Positions 1 to 8,442 are shown, counted from the stretch's first letter. The stretch: 64,000 bases of DNA from JAVBMU01 sp031551755 (GCA_031551755.1 JAVBNE010000014.1:1-64000); one strand, 5' to 3'. The notes: generated by a model not told the origin, from the sequence alone. A program made the numbers and translations.

Positions 1-114
1 TGGGTCGACTGGTACAACACTCGTAGGCTTCACTCGAGCATCGGCTACATCCCACCCGCCGAGTTCGAGCAAGCCCACTACACGACCCTCAACCGAGAAC
101 CGCAACCCGCATAG
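1..114 (+). CDS. IS3-family transposase, C-terminal 37 residues (partial at window edge)
   Basis: The reading frame is open from the first base and ends with TAG at 112-114. The residues WYNTRRLHSSIGYIPPAEFE are the classic end of the retroviral-type integrase domain of IS3-family OrfB transposases (the N-T-R-R-x-H-x-S-x-G-Y-x-x-P-x-E-x-E pattern). The catalytic DDE residues lie upstream of the window. The protein mobilises the element whose end is at 141. Confidence 0.85.
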   Translation, partial: WVDWYNTRRLHSSIGYIPPAEFEQAHYTTLNREPQPA

Positions 115-141
115 GAGCGGCCGAAAACCTGGGGCGCTTCA
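1..141 (+). mobile_element. Right end of an IS3-family insertion sequence (rest lies outside the window)
   Basis: The stretch holds the 3' end of an IS3-type transposase gene followed by 27 bases ending in what looks like the terminal inverted repeat. Read inward from base 141 on the minus strand it is TGAAGCGCCCCAGGTTTTCG, a GC-rich IS3-style end beginning with TGA. The truncated gene next door stops exactly in these terminal bases, which fixes the insertion boundary at about 141. The left end and target duplication cannot be seen. Confidence 0.75.
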
Positions 142-384
142 AACCCCCACCTGACGCGTCCCCCGAGCAACCATCACCCCCAACCGCTCAACAGCCGCAT
201 CATTGAACCGCCCCTCCTGCACACTCAGCAACCCCATCACCACCTGCACCTGCCGCACCGCCTCAGCCACCACATCAGCCGCCCGCAACAACTGCTCAGC
301 CCCCAAACGCACCACCCCCGGATCACCCGCAATCGGCTCCAAAGGCGGATGCCCCACCCGAAAATCAGTCCAAAACCCACCCAT
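139..384 (-). pseudogene. Type VII secretion toxin-like protein, N-terminal 81 residues, truncated by an IS element
   Basis: The start (MGGFWTDFRVGHPPLEP) and the following helix-rich 'GDPGVVRLGAEQLLRAAD' stretch resemble the N-terminal T7SS signal region of large secreted polymorphic toxins. No toxin domain follows. The stop codon, TGA at 141-139, is formed by the first three bases of the IS3 inverted repeat, so the gene was interrupted by the insertion and the rest, if kept, lies beyond the IS. The ATG at 384 overlaps the upstream stop as TGATG, which indicates translational coupling to the EspC-like gene. Codons end in T and G (GCT, GTT, TTG) far more than in core genes here, a sign of transfer. 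Family assignment is inference from pattern; that it is truncated is clear. Confidence 0.6.
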
Positions 385-704
385 CACATACCCCACTCAA
401 AAGCCGGACTACCAACCAACACCCGCTCCGAAACCGCCGCCAACCGCGAATCGGCATCCTCAAAAGCAGCCACTGCATCCGAAAAACCAGCACCCACCCG
501 CAACATCTCCCCACCCAGGCGACCCTCCTCAGCCCGCCCCAACTCACCAAGCTCAGCAAGCGTTTGACCCAACACACCACCCCCCACCCCACCAACACAA
601 ACATCCGTACCAGCAACCAGCCCAGCAAGCTCACCCGCAGCAGCAGACAAAACCGCAGCAGCAGACACCAACACCTCACCATCAACAACCAAATCCGCCA
701 CCAT
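384..704 (-). CDS. Small EspC/WXG100-like protein, probable type VII secretion partner
   Basis: A 106-residue protein beginning MVADLVVDGEVLVSAAAVLS, an alanine-rich all-helical sequence with the 'D-x-E/L-x-x-x-A' start seen in EspC-like (DUF2580) proteins of actinobacteria. Such proteins pair with larger T7SS substrates and act as co-secreted partners. The ATG at 704 has a good ribosome site (AAGGGG five bases upstream); a GTG at 719 is less likely. It overlaps the next gene by TGATG. Codon use (many GTT, GCT, TTG) differs from the GC-ending core genes. No ESX machinery genes are visible in the window, so the secretion apparatus must be elsewhere or absent. Function is inferred from size, composition and partner. 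Confidence 0.55.
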   Translation of the reverse strand: MVADLVVDGEVLVSAAAVLSAAAGELAGLVAGTDVCVGGVGGGVLGQTLAELGELGRAEEGRLGGEMLRVGAGFSDAVAAFEDADSRLAAVSERVLVGSPAFEWGM

Positions 705-818
705 GCAACCCCTTCCCACTCATCAACACTGACAAGAAACAACACGCCAGACCGAACCTAACAGCCAAACACAAACCGCCCAAACCATATCCCACCCAGC
801 GAGACAGCGCCCCCTCCC

Positions 819-1676
819 CTACTGGCCACGGGCCGCGAGCGCCGCCGCGTACAGCTCCCGTTTCGGCACCCCATGCTCCCCGGCAACGTCGCCCACCACG
901 TCCTTGAGTCGCTCTCCGTCGTCGACCCGCGCCAAGACCGCCGGCACCAACTCCTCCAGCGGAACCGGACCCTTCGGCGGCGCCCCACCGACGACGAGGC
1001 AGATCTCCCCGCGCAGTTCCCGCTCCTGCGCCTGGGCGGCCAGCTCACCCAACGGCCCACGCAACACTTCCTCGAAGGTCTTGGTGAGTTCCCGCGCGAC
1101 CGCCGCCGGGCGACTCACCCCGAAGGCCACTGCCATCGCGGCAAGCGTGTCGGCGATCCGGTGCGGGGCCTCGAAGAACGCCATCGTCCGAGGCTCGGTG
1201 GCCAGCGCCGCCAGGGCACGCTCCCGGTCACCTGCCTTGCGCGGAAGGAAGCCCTCGAAGCAGAACCGGTCCGTCGGCAACCCGGACAGCGCGAGCGCCG
1301 CCAGCACCGCACTCGGCCCAGGGGCGACGGTGACGGGCAACCCCCGCTCCACAGCCCGCCCGACCACGCGGAAACCCGGGTCGGAGATGGACGGCATCCC
1401 TGCATCCGAGACCACGACGACGGTTCCCCCACCAGCGACCACATCGAGGAGGTCGTCGGCCCGCTCAGCTTCGTTGTGCTCGTGGAAGCTGACCACCCGT
1501 CCCGAGACCCGCACATCGAGGCGCCGCGCAAGCCCGGCCAGCCGGCGGGTGTCCTCGGCGGCCACGACCTCGGCCTCGGCCAACAGCCGCCGCAACCGGG
1601 GCGAGGCATCTTCGGTGTTGCCGATCGGAGTGCCGGCCAGCACCAGGGTGCCGGTCTCGGCTGGGCCTTGAGTCAT
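819..1676 (-). CDS. rsmI: 16S rRNA (cytidine(1402)-2'-O)-methyltransferase RsmI
   Basis: A 285-residue SAM-dependent methyltransferase of the tetrapyrrole-methylase fold that 2'-O-methylates C1402 of 16S rRNA in the ribosomal decoding site. The family motifs are present in order: LVLAGTPIGNTEDAS near the N-terminus, AAEDTRRL, then VVVSDAGMPSISDPG in the SAM site, APGPSAVLAAL, and FEGFLPRK. Length is normal. The start is ATG at 1676, placing it 33 bases from a divergent mannosyltransferase gene. The reading frame stays open far upstream (to about 3206) but that extension is antisense to the mannosyltransferase and has no family similarity. rsmI next to pmt is a recurrent actinobacterial arrangement. 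Confidence 0.95.
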   Translation of the reverse strand: MTQGPAETGTLVLAGTPIGNTEDASPRLRRLLAEAEVVAAEDTRRLAGLARRLDVRVSGRVVSFHEHNEAERADDLLDVVAGGGTVVVVSDAGMPSISDPGFRVVGRAVERGLPVTVAPGPSAVLAALALSGLPTDRFCFEGFLPRKAGDRERALAALATEPRTMAFFEAPHRIADTLAAMAVAFGVSRPAAVARELTKTFEEVLRGPLGELAAQAQERELRGEICLVVGGAPPKGPVPLEELVPAVLARVDDGERLKDVVGDVAGEHGVPKRELYAAALAARGQ

Positions 1677-1697
1677 GGTCCCCAGGGTTTCACGTCC

Positions 1698-1703
1698 TAC
1701 GAT
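1698..1703 (+). promoter_or_regulatory. -10 element TACGAT of a leaderless promoter (pmt)
   Basis: TACGAT is followed by six bases and the GTG at 1710, so the transcript would begin at or next to the start codon. Confidence 0.5.
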
Positions 1704-1709
1704 GGCGCT

Positions 1710-3356
1710 GTGTCCCAACCGCACCTGCCACTCGTGGACGCTGCCGCTTCCCCCTTGCCGGTGCTGCCCGTTGCCGCGCCCTTGAGCCACCGGGACCGGA
1801 TGCTCGTCGCCCTCTTCAGCCCACGCAGGCTGGCTCTTGGAACCAGCGCCCGGGACAAGATGTGGGGCTGGCTCGGACCGCTGATCGTGACTGCAGTGGC
1901 GGCATTTCTGCGGCTGTGGAACCTGGGCCGTCCGACGACGCTCGTCTTCGACGAGACCTACTACGTCAAATACGCCTACTCCCTGATGCGCGGCGGCTAC
2001 GAGGCGAGCTGGCCCACCGATGCGAACGGGCCGTTCGCCCACGGCAACCCCGATACCTACCTGCGGACCGCCGACTACGTCGTCCACCCGCCGCTCGGCA
2101 AGTGGATGATCTCCCTCGGGATGGACGCCTTCGGTGGGGCTGAGAACCCGTGGTCGTGGCGGATCTCCTCGGCGGTGTTCGGGACGATCGCGGTGTTCCT
2201 CATCGCCCGGATCGCCCGGCGGCTCTTCGCCTCCACAGCTATGGGGGTCATCGCCGGCGCCCTGCTCGCCGTCGACGGCGAGGCGATCGTGCATTCGCGC
2301 ACCGGCCTGCTGGACGGGTTCCTGATGTTCTGGGTGTTGGTCGCCTTCGGCTGCTTCGTGCTCGACCGGGACCAGGCCCGCATGCGACTGGCCACCCGCT
2401 GCGCGGCCCGACTCGATTCGGGGCTGCCGCTCGGCAACTTCGGGCCGAGCCTGGGGTGGCGATGGTGGCGGTTCGCGGGCGCGATCAGCCTTGGCCTGGC
2501 CTGCGGCATCAAATGGTCGGGACTGTACTTCGTGGCGGTCTTCGCGCTGCTGTCGGTGCTCTGGGACTTCTCGGCGCGACGGGCGGTGGGCATCCGGCGG
2601 TGGTTCGAGGACGCCTTCGTCGCCGACGGGCTGATCGCCGCGCTGGTCGTGCTGCCGACCGTGGCACTGACCTACCTTGCGACCTGGACCGGCTGGTTCA
2701 CTTCCAAACACTCCTACATGCGGCACTGGGCACAGGAGAACCCGGGCGAGGGATGGACTATTCTGCCACCCGCCTGGCGGTCGTTCGTGCAATACCACCT
2801 CAACATGTGGGAGTTCCACAACGGCCTGGACGCCAAACACGACTATCAGGCCCACCCGCTTGGGTGGATCGTCCGGTGGCGGCCGACGTCGTTCTACTGG
2901 GACTCCACCAGCCGCGGCCAGGGCGGCTGCGAGATCAATAACTGCGTCCGGGCCATCACATCGATCGGCAACCCGGCCATCTGGTGGTGCGGGGCGCTGG
3001 CCATCCTCGTGACCCTGTGGCTGTTGTTCACCAAGCGCGACTGGCGAGCGCTCGCGGTGCTCAGCGGCCTGCTCGCGGGCTGGGTGCCGTGGTTCTTCTA
3101 CGCCCACCGCACCATCTTCACGTTCTACTCGATCGCATTCCTGCCCTGGGTGATCCTGACACTCGTCTATGTGATGACCTATGCGCTCGAACGAACCGAA
3201 CGACATCTGGCGGCACGCAACCGCGTCCGGCTCGTGATCATCGCGCTACTGACCGTCATCGGCGTCCTGAGCATCTTCTGGTACCCGATCTGGACCGCCA
3301 TGCGGGTCCCCTACGACTTCTGGCACATCCACATGTGGCTACCGAGCTGGATCTAG
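1710..3356 (+). CDS. Polyprenol-phosphate-mannose-dependent protein O-mannosyltransferase
   Basis: A 548-residue GT39-family membrane enzyme that transfers mannose from polyprenyl-phosphate-mannose to Ser/Thr of proteins crossing the membrane. The hallmark acidic pair in the first extracytoplasmic loop is at residues 81-82 (LVFDETYYVKYAYSLM), followed by VVHPPLGKW, and multiple hydrophobic segments run to the C-terminus (WYPIWTAMRVPYDFW.. typical Pmt ending). The GTG start at 1710 is preferred because TACGAT lies exactly six bases upstream; an ATG at 1800 would still keep the first transmembrane segment. It is divergent from rsmI. The length is normal for bacterial Pmt. Confidence 0.93.
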   Translation: MSQPHLPLVDAAASPLPVLPVAAPLSHRDRMLVALFSPRRLALGTSARDKMWGWLGPLIVTAVAAFLRLWNLGRPTTLVFDETYYVKYAYSLMRGGYEASWPTDANGPFAHGNPDTYLRTADYVVHPPLGKWMISLGMDAFGGAENPWSWRISSAVFGTIAVFLIARIARRLFASTAMGVIAGALLAVDGEAIVHSRTGLLDGFLMFWVLVAFGCFVLDRDQARMRLATRCAARLDSGLPLGNFGPSLGWRWWRFAGAISLGLACGIKWSGLYFVAVFALLSVLWDFSARRAVGIRRWFEDAFVADGLIAALVVLPTVALTYLATWTGWFTSKHSYMRHWAQENPGEGWTILPPAWRSFVQYHLNMWEFHNGLDAKHDYQAHPLGWIVRWRPTSFYWDSTSRGQGGCEINNCVRAITSIGNPAIWWCGALAILVTLWLLFTKRDWRALAVLSGLLAGWVPWFFYAHRTIFTFYSIAFLPWVILTLVYVMTYALERTERHLAARNRVRLVIIALLTVIGVLSIFWYPIWTAMRVPYDFWHIHMWLPSWI

Positions 3357-3366
3357 CGGCCCCGAC

Positions 3367-4689
3367 TCAACCGACCCAATCGATCTGTGGCGAGGGGTGG
3401 AAGGCCAACCCGGCTGCCCGCCAATGGCCTGCCTCAGCGGCCACCCGACGTCGGAAGTCCACCCAGTCCCGGCCGGCCGGCGCCGTCCACGCGACCTCCG
3501 CGACCGCGGTCAGTCGCGGCAGCAGCATCGCGAACAGCGCGTCGGCGGTGGCGATGTTCTCCGTCCAGATCGCTGCCTCCACGCCCACGATCGACTCCGG
3601 CGAAAGCCCTTCGAGAACTTCCAGCGGTTCCCATTCGTAGGAGTCGCGGACCTCGATCAGCGCGGCCCAGTCCTGCCCGTCGGGATAGTCAGTGGTGTAC
3701 TTCATATCCAGGTAGATCCGGTCACTCGGGGAGATCACCACCCGAGCGCCGTCCGCGGCCGCGCGGAGCACTGGCGCAGGGTCGATGCGCGGGTCCCACC
3801 ACTGCACGACCGACCCCGCCGGCAACGGGGCTTGGGCACCCTCCTGCCAACAGACCACACGTTTCCCGGCCTCGGTGACCTCCGCACAGGCGGCCTCCAC
3901 AAGCCGCACGTACTCATCGGTGCCGAGCTGATGGGCCTCATCCCCACCGATGTGCAGGAACTGCCCGGGCGTGACCCCCGCGAGATCGCCGAAGACGTCG
4001 CGCAGGAACGGCCGCGTGGCGGGCAGGTCATAGGTCAGTCGCGAGAACCCCACCTCAAGACCGCCGTAGGCCGGTGTCGGTCGGCCGTCCGGCATCAGGT
4101 CGCCGCAGGCGTGGGTGGCTGCGTTCACATGGCCCGGCACGTCGATCTCGGGAATCACCTCGATGAACCGCTCGGCCGCGTACGCCACGATTCCCTCGAA
4201 GTCGGCGACCGTCAGGTAACCACCCACGTCACCACCACTGGCCGTCGGCCCGGAGACCTGGGCGAACTCGGGTCGTGTCGGCGTCTCGATACGCCAGCCC
4301 TGGTCATCGGTGAGGTGCAGGTGCAGCACATTGAACTTGTAGCGGGCCAGCAGGTCGATCACAGCCCGCAGCACCTCGACACCGAAGAAGTGCCGCGCGA
4401 TATCCAGCGACAGCCCACGCCAGTCGTAACGCGGTTCGTCCCGCACGACTCCACATGGCGCCGTGCCGTCCGCGTCGCGGAGCTGGTCGAGGGTGCGACG
4501 CGCATGGGACACCCCCACCCCAGAGGCCGCCAGGATCGTCACACCCGAGTCCTCGACCAGCAGGGTGTACCGCTCGGGATGGGTCGATCCGGCCGGGCCG
4601 GCTGTGGGATCGATCCGCACGACCGGCTCAGCGACGGCGACACGTCCGGCACCCCAGGCCGACTCGCATGGCCGCGGAATGAGGTGCAC
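3367..4689 (-). CDS. Beta-N-acetylhexosaminidase, glycoside hydrolase family 20
   Basis: A 440-residue GH20 enzyme that removes terminal N-acetylglucosamine or N-acetylgalactosamine by substrate-assisted catalysis. Visible signatures are DEPRYDWRGLSLDIARHFF at about residue 84, HLHLTDDQGWR near 123, the DVPGH motif at 183-187 and the catalytic Asp-Glu pair in HIGGDEAH at 250-251. No signal peptide is present, so it should be cytosolic and act on imported sugars or recycled wall fragments. The GTG start at 4689 sits two bases after the stop of the lipoprotein gene, so the two are co-transcribed and probably translationally coupled. Confidence 0.92.
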   Translation of the reverse strand: MHLIPRPCESAWGAGRVAVAEPVVRIDPTAGPAGSTHPERYTLLVEDSGVTILAASGVGVSHARRTLDQLRDADGTAPCGVVRDEPRYDWRGLSLDIARHFFGVEVLRAVIDLLARYKFNVLHLHLTDDQGWRIETPTRPEFAQVSGPTASGGDVGGYLTVADFEGIVAYAAERFIEVIPEIDVPGHVNAATHACGDLMPDGRPTPAYGGLEVGFSRLTYDLPATRPFLRDVFGDLAGVTPGQFLHIGGDEAHQLGTDEYVRLVEAACAEVTEAGKRVVCWQEGAQAPLPAGSVVQWWDPRIDPAPVLRAAADGARVVISPSDRIYLDMKYTTDYPDGQDWAALIEVRDSYEWEPLEVLEGLSPESIVGVEAAIWTENIATADALFAMLLPRLTAVAEVAWTAPAGRDWVDFRRRVAAEAGHWRAAGLAFHPSPQIDWVG

Positions 4690-4691
4690 CG

Positions 4692-6293
4692 TCAGTGGTC
4701 CGCGACGATGTACTCAGGTACCGGGGTGAGCGCCTTGAGCGCGTCGAGGTCAGTCACAGGGTCGGTGCCCACCACCGTCCACCCCCGGTGAATCCCGGCA
4801 GGCAGGCGGTCGGCGAAATCACCGTAGGCACTCGCCCGCGCAGCCACCGAGGTCCGCTGGGTCGGCTCGGTCACCACCGCGACCTCCCCGGCGCCCGGGC
4901 GCACCTCGCTCCAGTCGACCACGGCGGTGGGGCTCGTCTGACGAACCACCACCATCTTCTGCGGCAACGCGCCCGCCCTGGTCAATGCGGCCAGGTGAGT
5001 GATCGCCCCATTCACCTCGGTGCCGCTGACGGTCGCGTACCGCATCCCGTCTGCCCGGCGCGCGTCAACTTCGAGGGCGACACCGACCCCAGGCAGTTTC
5101 AGCAGCTCCGCGTACTGCGCGATCTGTTCCGGGAACGGGGTGCGGCCGGATTCGAACCGCAGCACTACATAGACTCCGGCGATGGCGGCAGCGTCAAGGA
5201 GTGGGCGTACCTGTTCCGCCGGGACCTCGATCGAGTAGTTGCCGTCCGCACCGGCGGATCTGGAGGCCAGCGTCACCGGGACCTCAACGGCGGGCAGAAC
5301 AGTGCCGGGGAGCTTCCCCGACAGCTCCTCCGCCGCGCCCTCGGCCCGGACCAACAACCGCGAGATGTCCTCTTGGCTGACCGGCCCCAGGCTCCCGGTC
5401 GTGACACTGCCAGGGACCACCGCATACCGGTGCCCACCGAAGACGAGCTGGCCACCGCCCGGCAATTCCTTTCCGGACTCCGCCGTCCGGACCTTCCAGG
5501 TCAGGTCTTCGACCGATCCGAAACTGGCACCGATCGCCACGACGGACAACGCCTTCGCGCTGGACACCGCCTCGACGATCTCGGCCTTGGCCCGCGGGTC
5601 TCCCCCAGGCACCACGAGCGGCACCGCACCCGCCGCCTTGGCCGTCGCGACGGCCGCCACCTGGCCAGGGGTCCCCTCAGTCAGGGCCAGCACCTCGGTG
5701 AGGGTCTCCGGGCTGGCCATCTGGGGCAAGGACTCACGGAGGTCGTCGACGTCCCGGGGGTCGAGCTCTCCCGAGGGCAACAAGGCATCGGTATCGATGT
5801 CAACCACCGTGACCGCTTCCAGCTCCGGATAGCTGTTCACATCGGTGGTGGGGTCGGCAGAAGGCGAGGCTGCGGCCATGGCGGCATCGTCGGTGACCTC
5901 GACCACGGCCTTCGCTCCGAGCCGGGTGATCTCGGCACTGACCGTACTGTCCGGGACACCGCCGCCCACCAGGAGGACCGGAGCGGTGAAGGTGGTCGCG
6001 ACCGCCGCAGCCGTGCCCTGGACGGAGGCATCATCTGCCCTGGCCAACACCACGACAGGCGCGGAGGTGAAGAAGGTCCGGCTCGCTGCCAGGGCCAACT
6101 CCGCCGGATCTGTGGCCGCGAGAACCACCACCGGCTCCTTAGGGGCCTGCGCTTCGGCTGCCTTCGTGGTGCTCGGCGTGGAGGTCTCCGCCTTGGCGGT
6201 TTCCGGGGAGCAACCAGACAACACGAGCACAGCACAGACCGCTGCCACTGCAGGGACGGTGAGTGCGAAAGATCGCACCTTGGGCAAGGTCAC
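4692..6293 (-). CDS. Lipoprotein with weak similarity to cell-wall-binding repeat (CWB2) proteins
   Basis: A 533-residue exported lipoprotein: basic start, hydrophobic stretch and lipobox LSGC with the lipidated Cys at residue 28 from the GTG at 6293. An in-frame ATG at 6317 would add an acidic n-region, so the GTG is preferred. The mature part begins with a Thr/Ala/Pro linker, then alpha/beta segments such as APVLLVGGGVPDSTVSAEIT followed by RLGAKAVVEV, which recall the CWB2 pattern. A C-terminal half of about 200 residues looks like a separate alpha/beta domain. It lies immediately upstream of the hexosaminidase gene, which suggests a shared role in envelope glycan handling. Substrate unknown. 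Confidence 0.7.
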   Translation of the reverse strand: MTLPKVRSFALTVPAVAAVCAVLVLSGCSPETAKAETSTPSTTKAAEAQAPKEPVVVLAATDPAELALAASRTFFTSAPVVVLARADDASVQGTAAAVATTFTAPVLLVGGGVPDSTVSAEITRLGAKAVVEVTDDAAMAAASPSADPTTDVNSYPELEAVTVVDIDTDALLPSGELDPRDVDDLRESLPQMASPETLTEVLALTEGTPGQVAAVATAKAAGAVPLVVPGGDPRAKAEIVEAVSSAKALSVVAIGASFGSVEDLTWKVRTAESGKELPGGGQLVFGGHRYAVVPGSVTTGSLGPVSQEDISRLLVRAEGAAEELSGKLPGTVLPAVEVPVTLASRSAGADGNYSIEVPAEQVRPLLDAAAIAGVYVVLRFESGRTPFPEQIAQYAELLKLPGVGVALEVDARRADGMRYATVSGTEVNGAITHLAALTRAGALPQKMVVVRQTSPTAVVDWSEVRPGAGEVAVVTEPTQRTSVAARASAYGDFADRLPAGIHRGWTVVGTDPVTDLDALKALTPVPEYIVADH

Positions 6294-6403
6294 GCCTCCA
6301 TCATCACGCACGGACATGACTTTCTGCGAAACTGGCCGTACGCCTTTCTGGGCATGCGACCGTTCGGGCGGCATACTGATCCCGACCCTGTAACCACGCC
6401 GAG

Positions 6404-6904
6404 ATGAGCCCCGTTATGACGACGCCCGGACAGTCCCCCACCGGCCCCACGGACCCGCAACAGCCGTTCGGGACCCCGCCGCAACAGCCGGGAGCCCCGT
6501 CGCCGGCGCCTGGCGCGCCCCAGCCGCCTGCTTACGGCTCCCAGCCACCAGCTTACGGCTCCCAGCCACCCGCATACACCGCGCCGGCCGGTGGAGCCGC
6601 CACCTACGGCGGGGCCACCGACCCGGGCAAGACGATGGGAATCGTCGGGCTCGTGCTGTCCTTCCTCGGATGTCTGTCGATCGTCGGGCTCATCCTGTCG
6701 ATCATCGCCCGCAATAAGTCGAAGAAGGCCGGCTACAACAACGGCCTCGCTCTCGCCGGCATCATCGTCGGGTCGATCGTGCTGGTGATCTCCATCATCG
6801 GGGCGGTTGTCGTCGGCCTGGCAGGCATGAAGTTTGCCGAGAAGTGTGAAGACCTCGGCCCGGGCGTCCACTATGAGAACGGCGTCGAGTACAACTGCCC
6901 CTGA
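6404..6904 (+). CDS. DUF4190-type membrane protein with proline-rich N-terminus
   Basis: A 166-residue protein. The first ~65 residues are Pro/Gln/Gly/Ala/Tyr-rich with repeated QPPAYGS units encoded by an imperfect 21-base direct repeat (about 6531-6572). Two hydrophobic segments follow (MGIVGLVLSFLGCLSIVGLI and GLALAGIIVGSIVLVISIIG), separated by a basic loop, as in DUF4190 proteins of actinobacteria. The short tail contains two cysteines. A second ATG at 6416 is possible. It is divergent from the lipoprotein operon and ends in a strong terminator at 6953-6987. Function is unknown. Confidence 0.75.
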   Translation: MSPVMTTPGQSPTGPTDPQQPFGTPPQQPGAPSPAPGAPQPPAYGSQPPAYGSQPPAYTAPAGGAATYGGATDPGKTMGIVGLVLSFLGCLSIVGLILSIIARNKSKKAGYNNGLALAGIIVGSIVLVISIIGAVVVGLAGMKFAEKCEDLGPGVHYENGVEYNCP

Positions 6905-6952
6905 CTCGGCGCTCGATCGCAGAGCAGCCGCGACAAGTACACCGCTACGTGC

Positions 6953-6987
6953 GCGAGTGGCCCCGGACCTCGTCCGGGGCCACTCGC
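6953..6987 (+). terminator. Hairpin terminator, perfect 16-bp stem
   Basis: Bases 6953-6968 (GCGAGTGGCCCCGGAC) pair perfectly with 6972-6987 around a three-base loop, 49 bases after the DUF4190 gene stop. No U tract follows, as is usual in high-GC actinobacteria. Confidence 0.8.
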
Positions 6988-7072
6988 ATACACACCGCCA
7001 TCCCCTGCCGCCCTGCGTTACTATATTGATATTCGATAGATTCGACTCGTTCTTCGATCGGGAGAGCAACCT

Positions 7073-7570
7073 ATGAGCAGAACTGTCTTCATCGTGGTGC
7101 GCACTGTCCTGGCGGCGATCCTCCTCGGCTCACTCTTCGTCCAGGTCGTAATGGTCCCGCTGCTGGCCATCGACCTCAAGGACCTGGAGCCCGCGTACCG
7201 CTACCTACAGATCCCGCTCGTCCTCTTCGTGATTCTGGGCATTGTGACCGTCCAGGTGGCCTTCGTCTGCGTGTGGCACTTGGTCACCATGGCTCGCCGC
7301 GGCACAGTGTTTTCCAGCCGGGCGTTCCGCTATGTCGACGTCATCATCGGGGCCGCCGCCACCGCCGCCGCGCTCACCTTCGGATTGGGGGTCTTCCTCG
7401 CCCCCGGCGAGGCCGTGGCCCCAGGCGTCGTCCTGCTCATCGGCGGTGCTGGCGTGCTGATCGTAGGCATTGCCCTGATAGTCCTGGTGCTGAGGATGTT
7501 GCTGGCCCAAGCGGTCGCCCGGGACACCGAGGCGAAAGACCTGCGGGCCGAGCTGAACGAGGTGATCTGA
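7073..7570 (+). CDS. DUF2975 family membrane protein
   Basis: A 165-residue protein with four predicted transmembrane segments (about residues 5-30, 45-68, 83-105 and 114-140). DUF2975 proteins are typically encoded directly upstream of a small Cro/C1-type regulator, exactly as seen here. ATG at 7073 follows a clear ribosome site (GGAGAG). The stop overlaps the next start as TGATG. The upstream region 7018-7060 is unusually AT-rich for this genome (contains TACTATATTGATATTCGATA), so it probably holds the promoter and the regulator's binding site. Role not known; family members are often linked to stress or sporulation-type switches. Confidence 0.8.
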   Translation: MSRTVFIVVRTVLAAILLGSLFVQVVMVPLLAIDLKDLEPAYRYLQIPLVLFVILGIVTVQVAFVCVWHLVTMARRGTVFSSRAFRYVDVIIGAAATAAALTFGLGVFLAPGEAVAPGVVLLIGGAGVLIVGIALIVLVLRMLLAQAVARDTEAKDLRAELNEVI

Positions 7571-7860
7571 TGCCCATCGTCGTTGACCTCGACGTCATGA
7601 TGGCGCGCCGGAAGATCGCAGTGGGCACCCTCGCAGAACGGGTCGGAATCACCCCGGCCAATGTCGCGGTGCTCAAGAACGGCCGAGCCAAGGCTGTTCG
7701 GTTTACGACACTGGCCGCCCTGTGTGAGGTCCTCGACTGCCAACCAGGCGATCTGCTGCGCTGGGAACCGGACGACAGTACAGAAACAGCCACGACGCCC
7801 ACCCGTGCAGCAGACCGAGCGCCAGGGCCACCAGAGAAGACCGCAACACCAAGCGCGTAA
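7570..7860 (+). CDS. Cro/C1-type (HTH_26) transcriptional regulator
   Basis: A 96-residue protein. Residues 1-70 form a compact helix-turn-helix: DVMMARRKIAVGTLAERVGI, TPANVAVLKNGRAKAVRF and the ending LCEVLDCQPGDLLRWE that marks the YozG/HTH_26 group. The last ~25 residues are a Pro/Thr/Ala tail. It overlaps the DUF2975 gene by one base (TGATG), the conserved two-gene module, and likely autoregulates it through the AT-rich promoter region. A 124-base stretch with no gene separates it from the convergent cupin gene. Confidence 0.85.
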   Translation: MPIVVDLDVMMARRKIAVGTLAERVGITPANVAVLKNGRAKAVRFTTLAALCEVLDCQPGDLLRWEPDDSTETATTPTRAADRAPGPPEKTATPSA

Positions 7861-7984
7861 TCTCCGACCCGGCTCACCAGCCCTGCAACGCGGCTTACGG
7901 ACCGCAGGGGCACCGGACAGCGCGTGCCGTCACAAGGGCAGCGGCGCGTGGATCGCGGCCACGCTCAACGACCGCCCCCCCTGG

Positions 7985-8335
7985 TCACCGCTGGTCGAGC
8001 ATGATCAGGTTGAGCTTGGCGGCAGTGACGGCCTCGACCGAATGTGGCAAGCGGGTGCCCAGATGGATGACACCACCGGGGCGCAAGTCAACCGTCCGGC
8101 CGTCAGCGGTGATCCGCAGATGCCCGTCGATCACCTGGAGGAGCACCGGCATCGCCGCCGTGTGCTCGGTCAGCACCTGCCCGGCATCAAAGGCGAAGAG
8201 CACGACCCGAGCACCCTCTGCGCGCAACACGGTGCGCGATACCGTGGAGTCGGTCTGAACCTCCACCAACGAGCCGAGGTCGGCCACGTCGGTCATTGTC
8301 GCTGCAGTGGGTTCGGGGGTCTTGGCGGGGGTCAT
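7985..8335 (-). CDS. Cupin-domain protein
   Basis: A 116-residue single-domain cupin. The two conserved strands are seen as LFAFDAGQVLTEHTAAMPVL (motif 1, with Glu-His) and PGGVIHLGTRLPHSVEA (motif 2, with His). Such small cupins bind a metal or a small ligand; substrate cannot be predicted. ATG at 8335 has AAGGAG at a suitable distance. Transcribed in the same direction as the RidA gene upstream, 107 bases apart. Confidence 0.85.
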   Translation of the reverse strand: MTPAKTPEPTAATMTDVADLGSLVEVQTDSTVSRTVLRAEGARVVLFAFDAGQVLTEHTAAMPVLLQVIDGHLRITADGRTVDLRPGGVIHLGTRLPHSVEAVTAAKLNLIMLDQR

Positions 8336-8442
8336 CCGTGAATCTCCTTCGATGTCGGGTTCAGTCGAGACGAATCATCTCAGACCAGCGGCGGGAGGCG
8401 ACAGCCAGGAGTCGTCGAGGAGGGGCGAAGTATCGCCTTGAC

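Noticed and set aside
203..907. Long plus-strand frame over the T7SS genes
   Set aside because: Pro/Thr/Gln-rich shadow of C-rich DNA, no domain; the minus strand has the coupled genes with proper starts.
1677..3206. Upstream extension of rsmI antisense to the mannosyltransferase
   Set aside because: It is a mirror of pmt codons (rich in Arg, Gly, Pro, His) with no homology; RsmI begins with its normal motif at 1676.
3397..6407. Plus-strand frames opposite the hexosaminidase and lipoprotein genes
   Set aside because: Arg/Gly/His-rich composition is that of an antisense shadow; the minus-strand genes have signature motifs.
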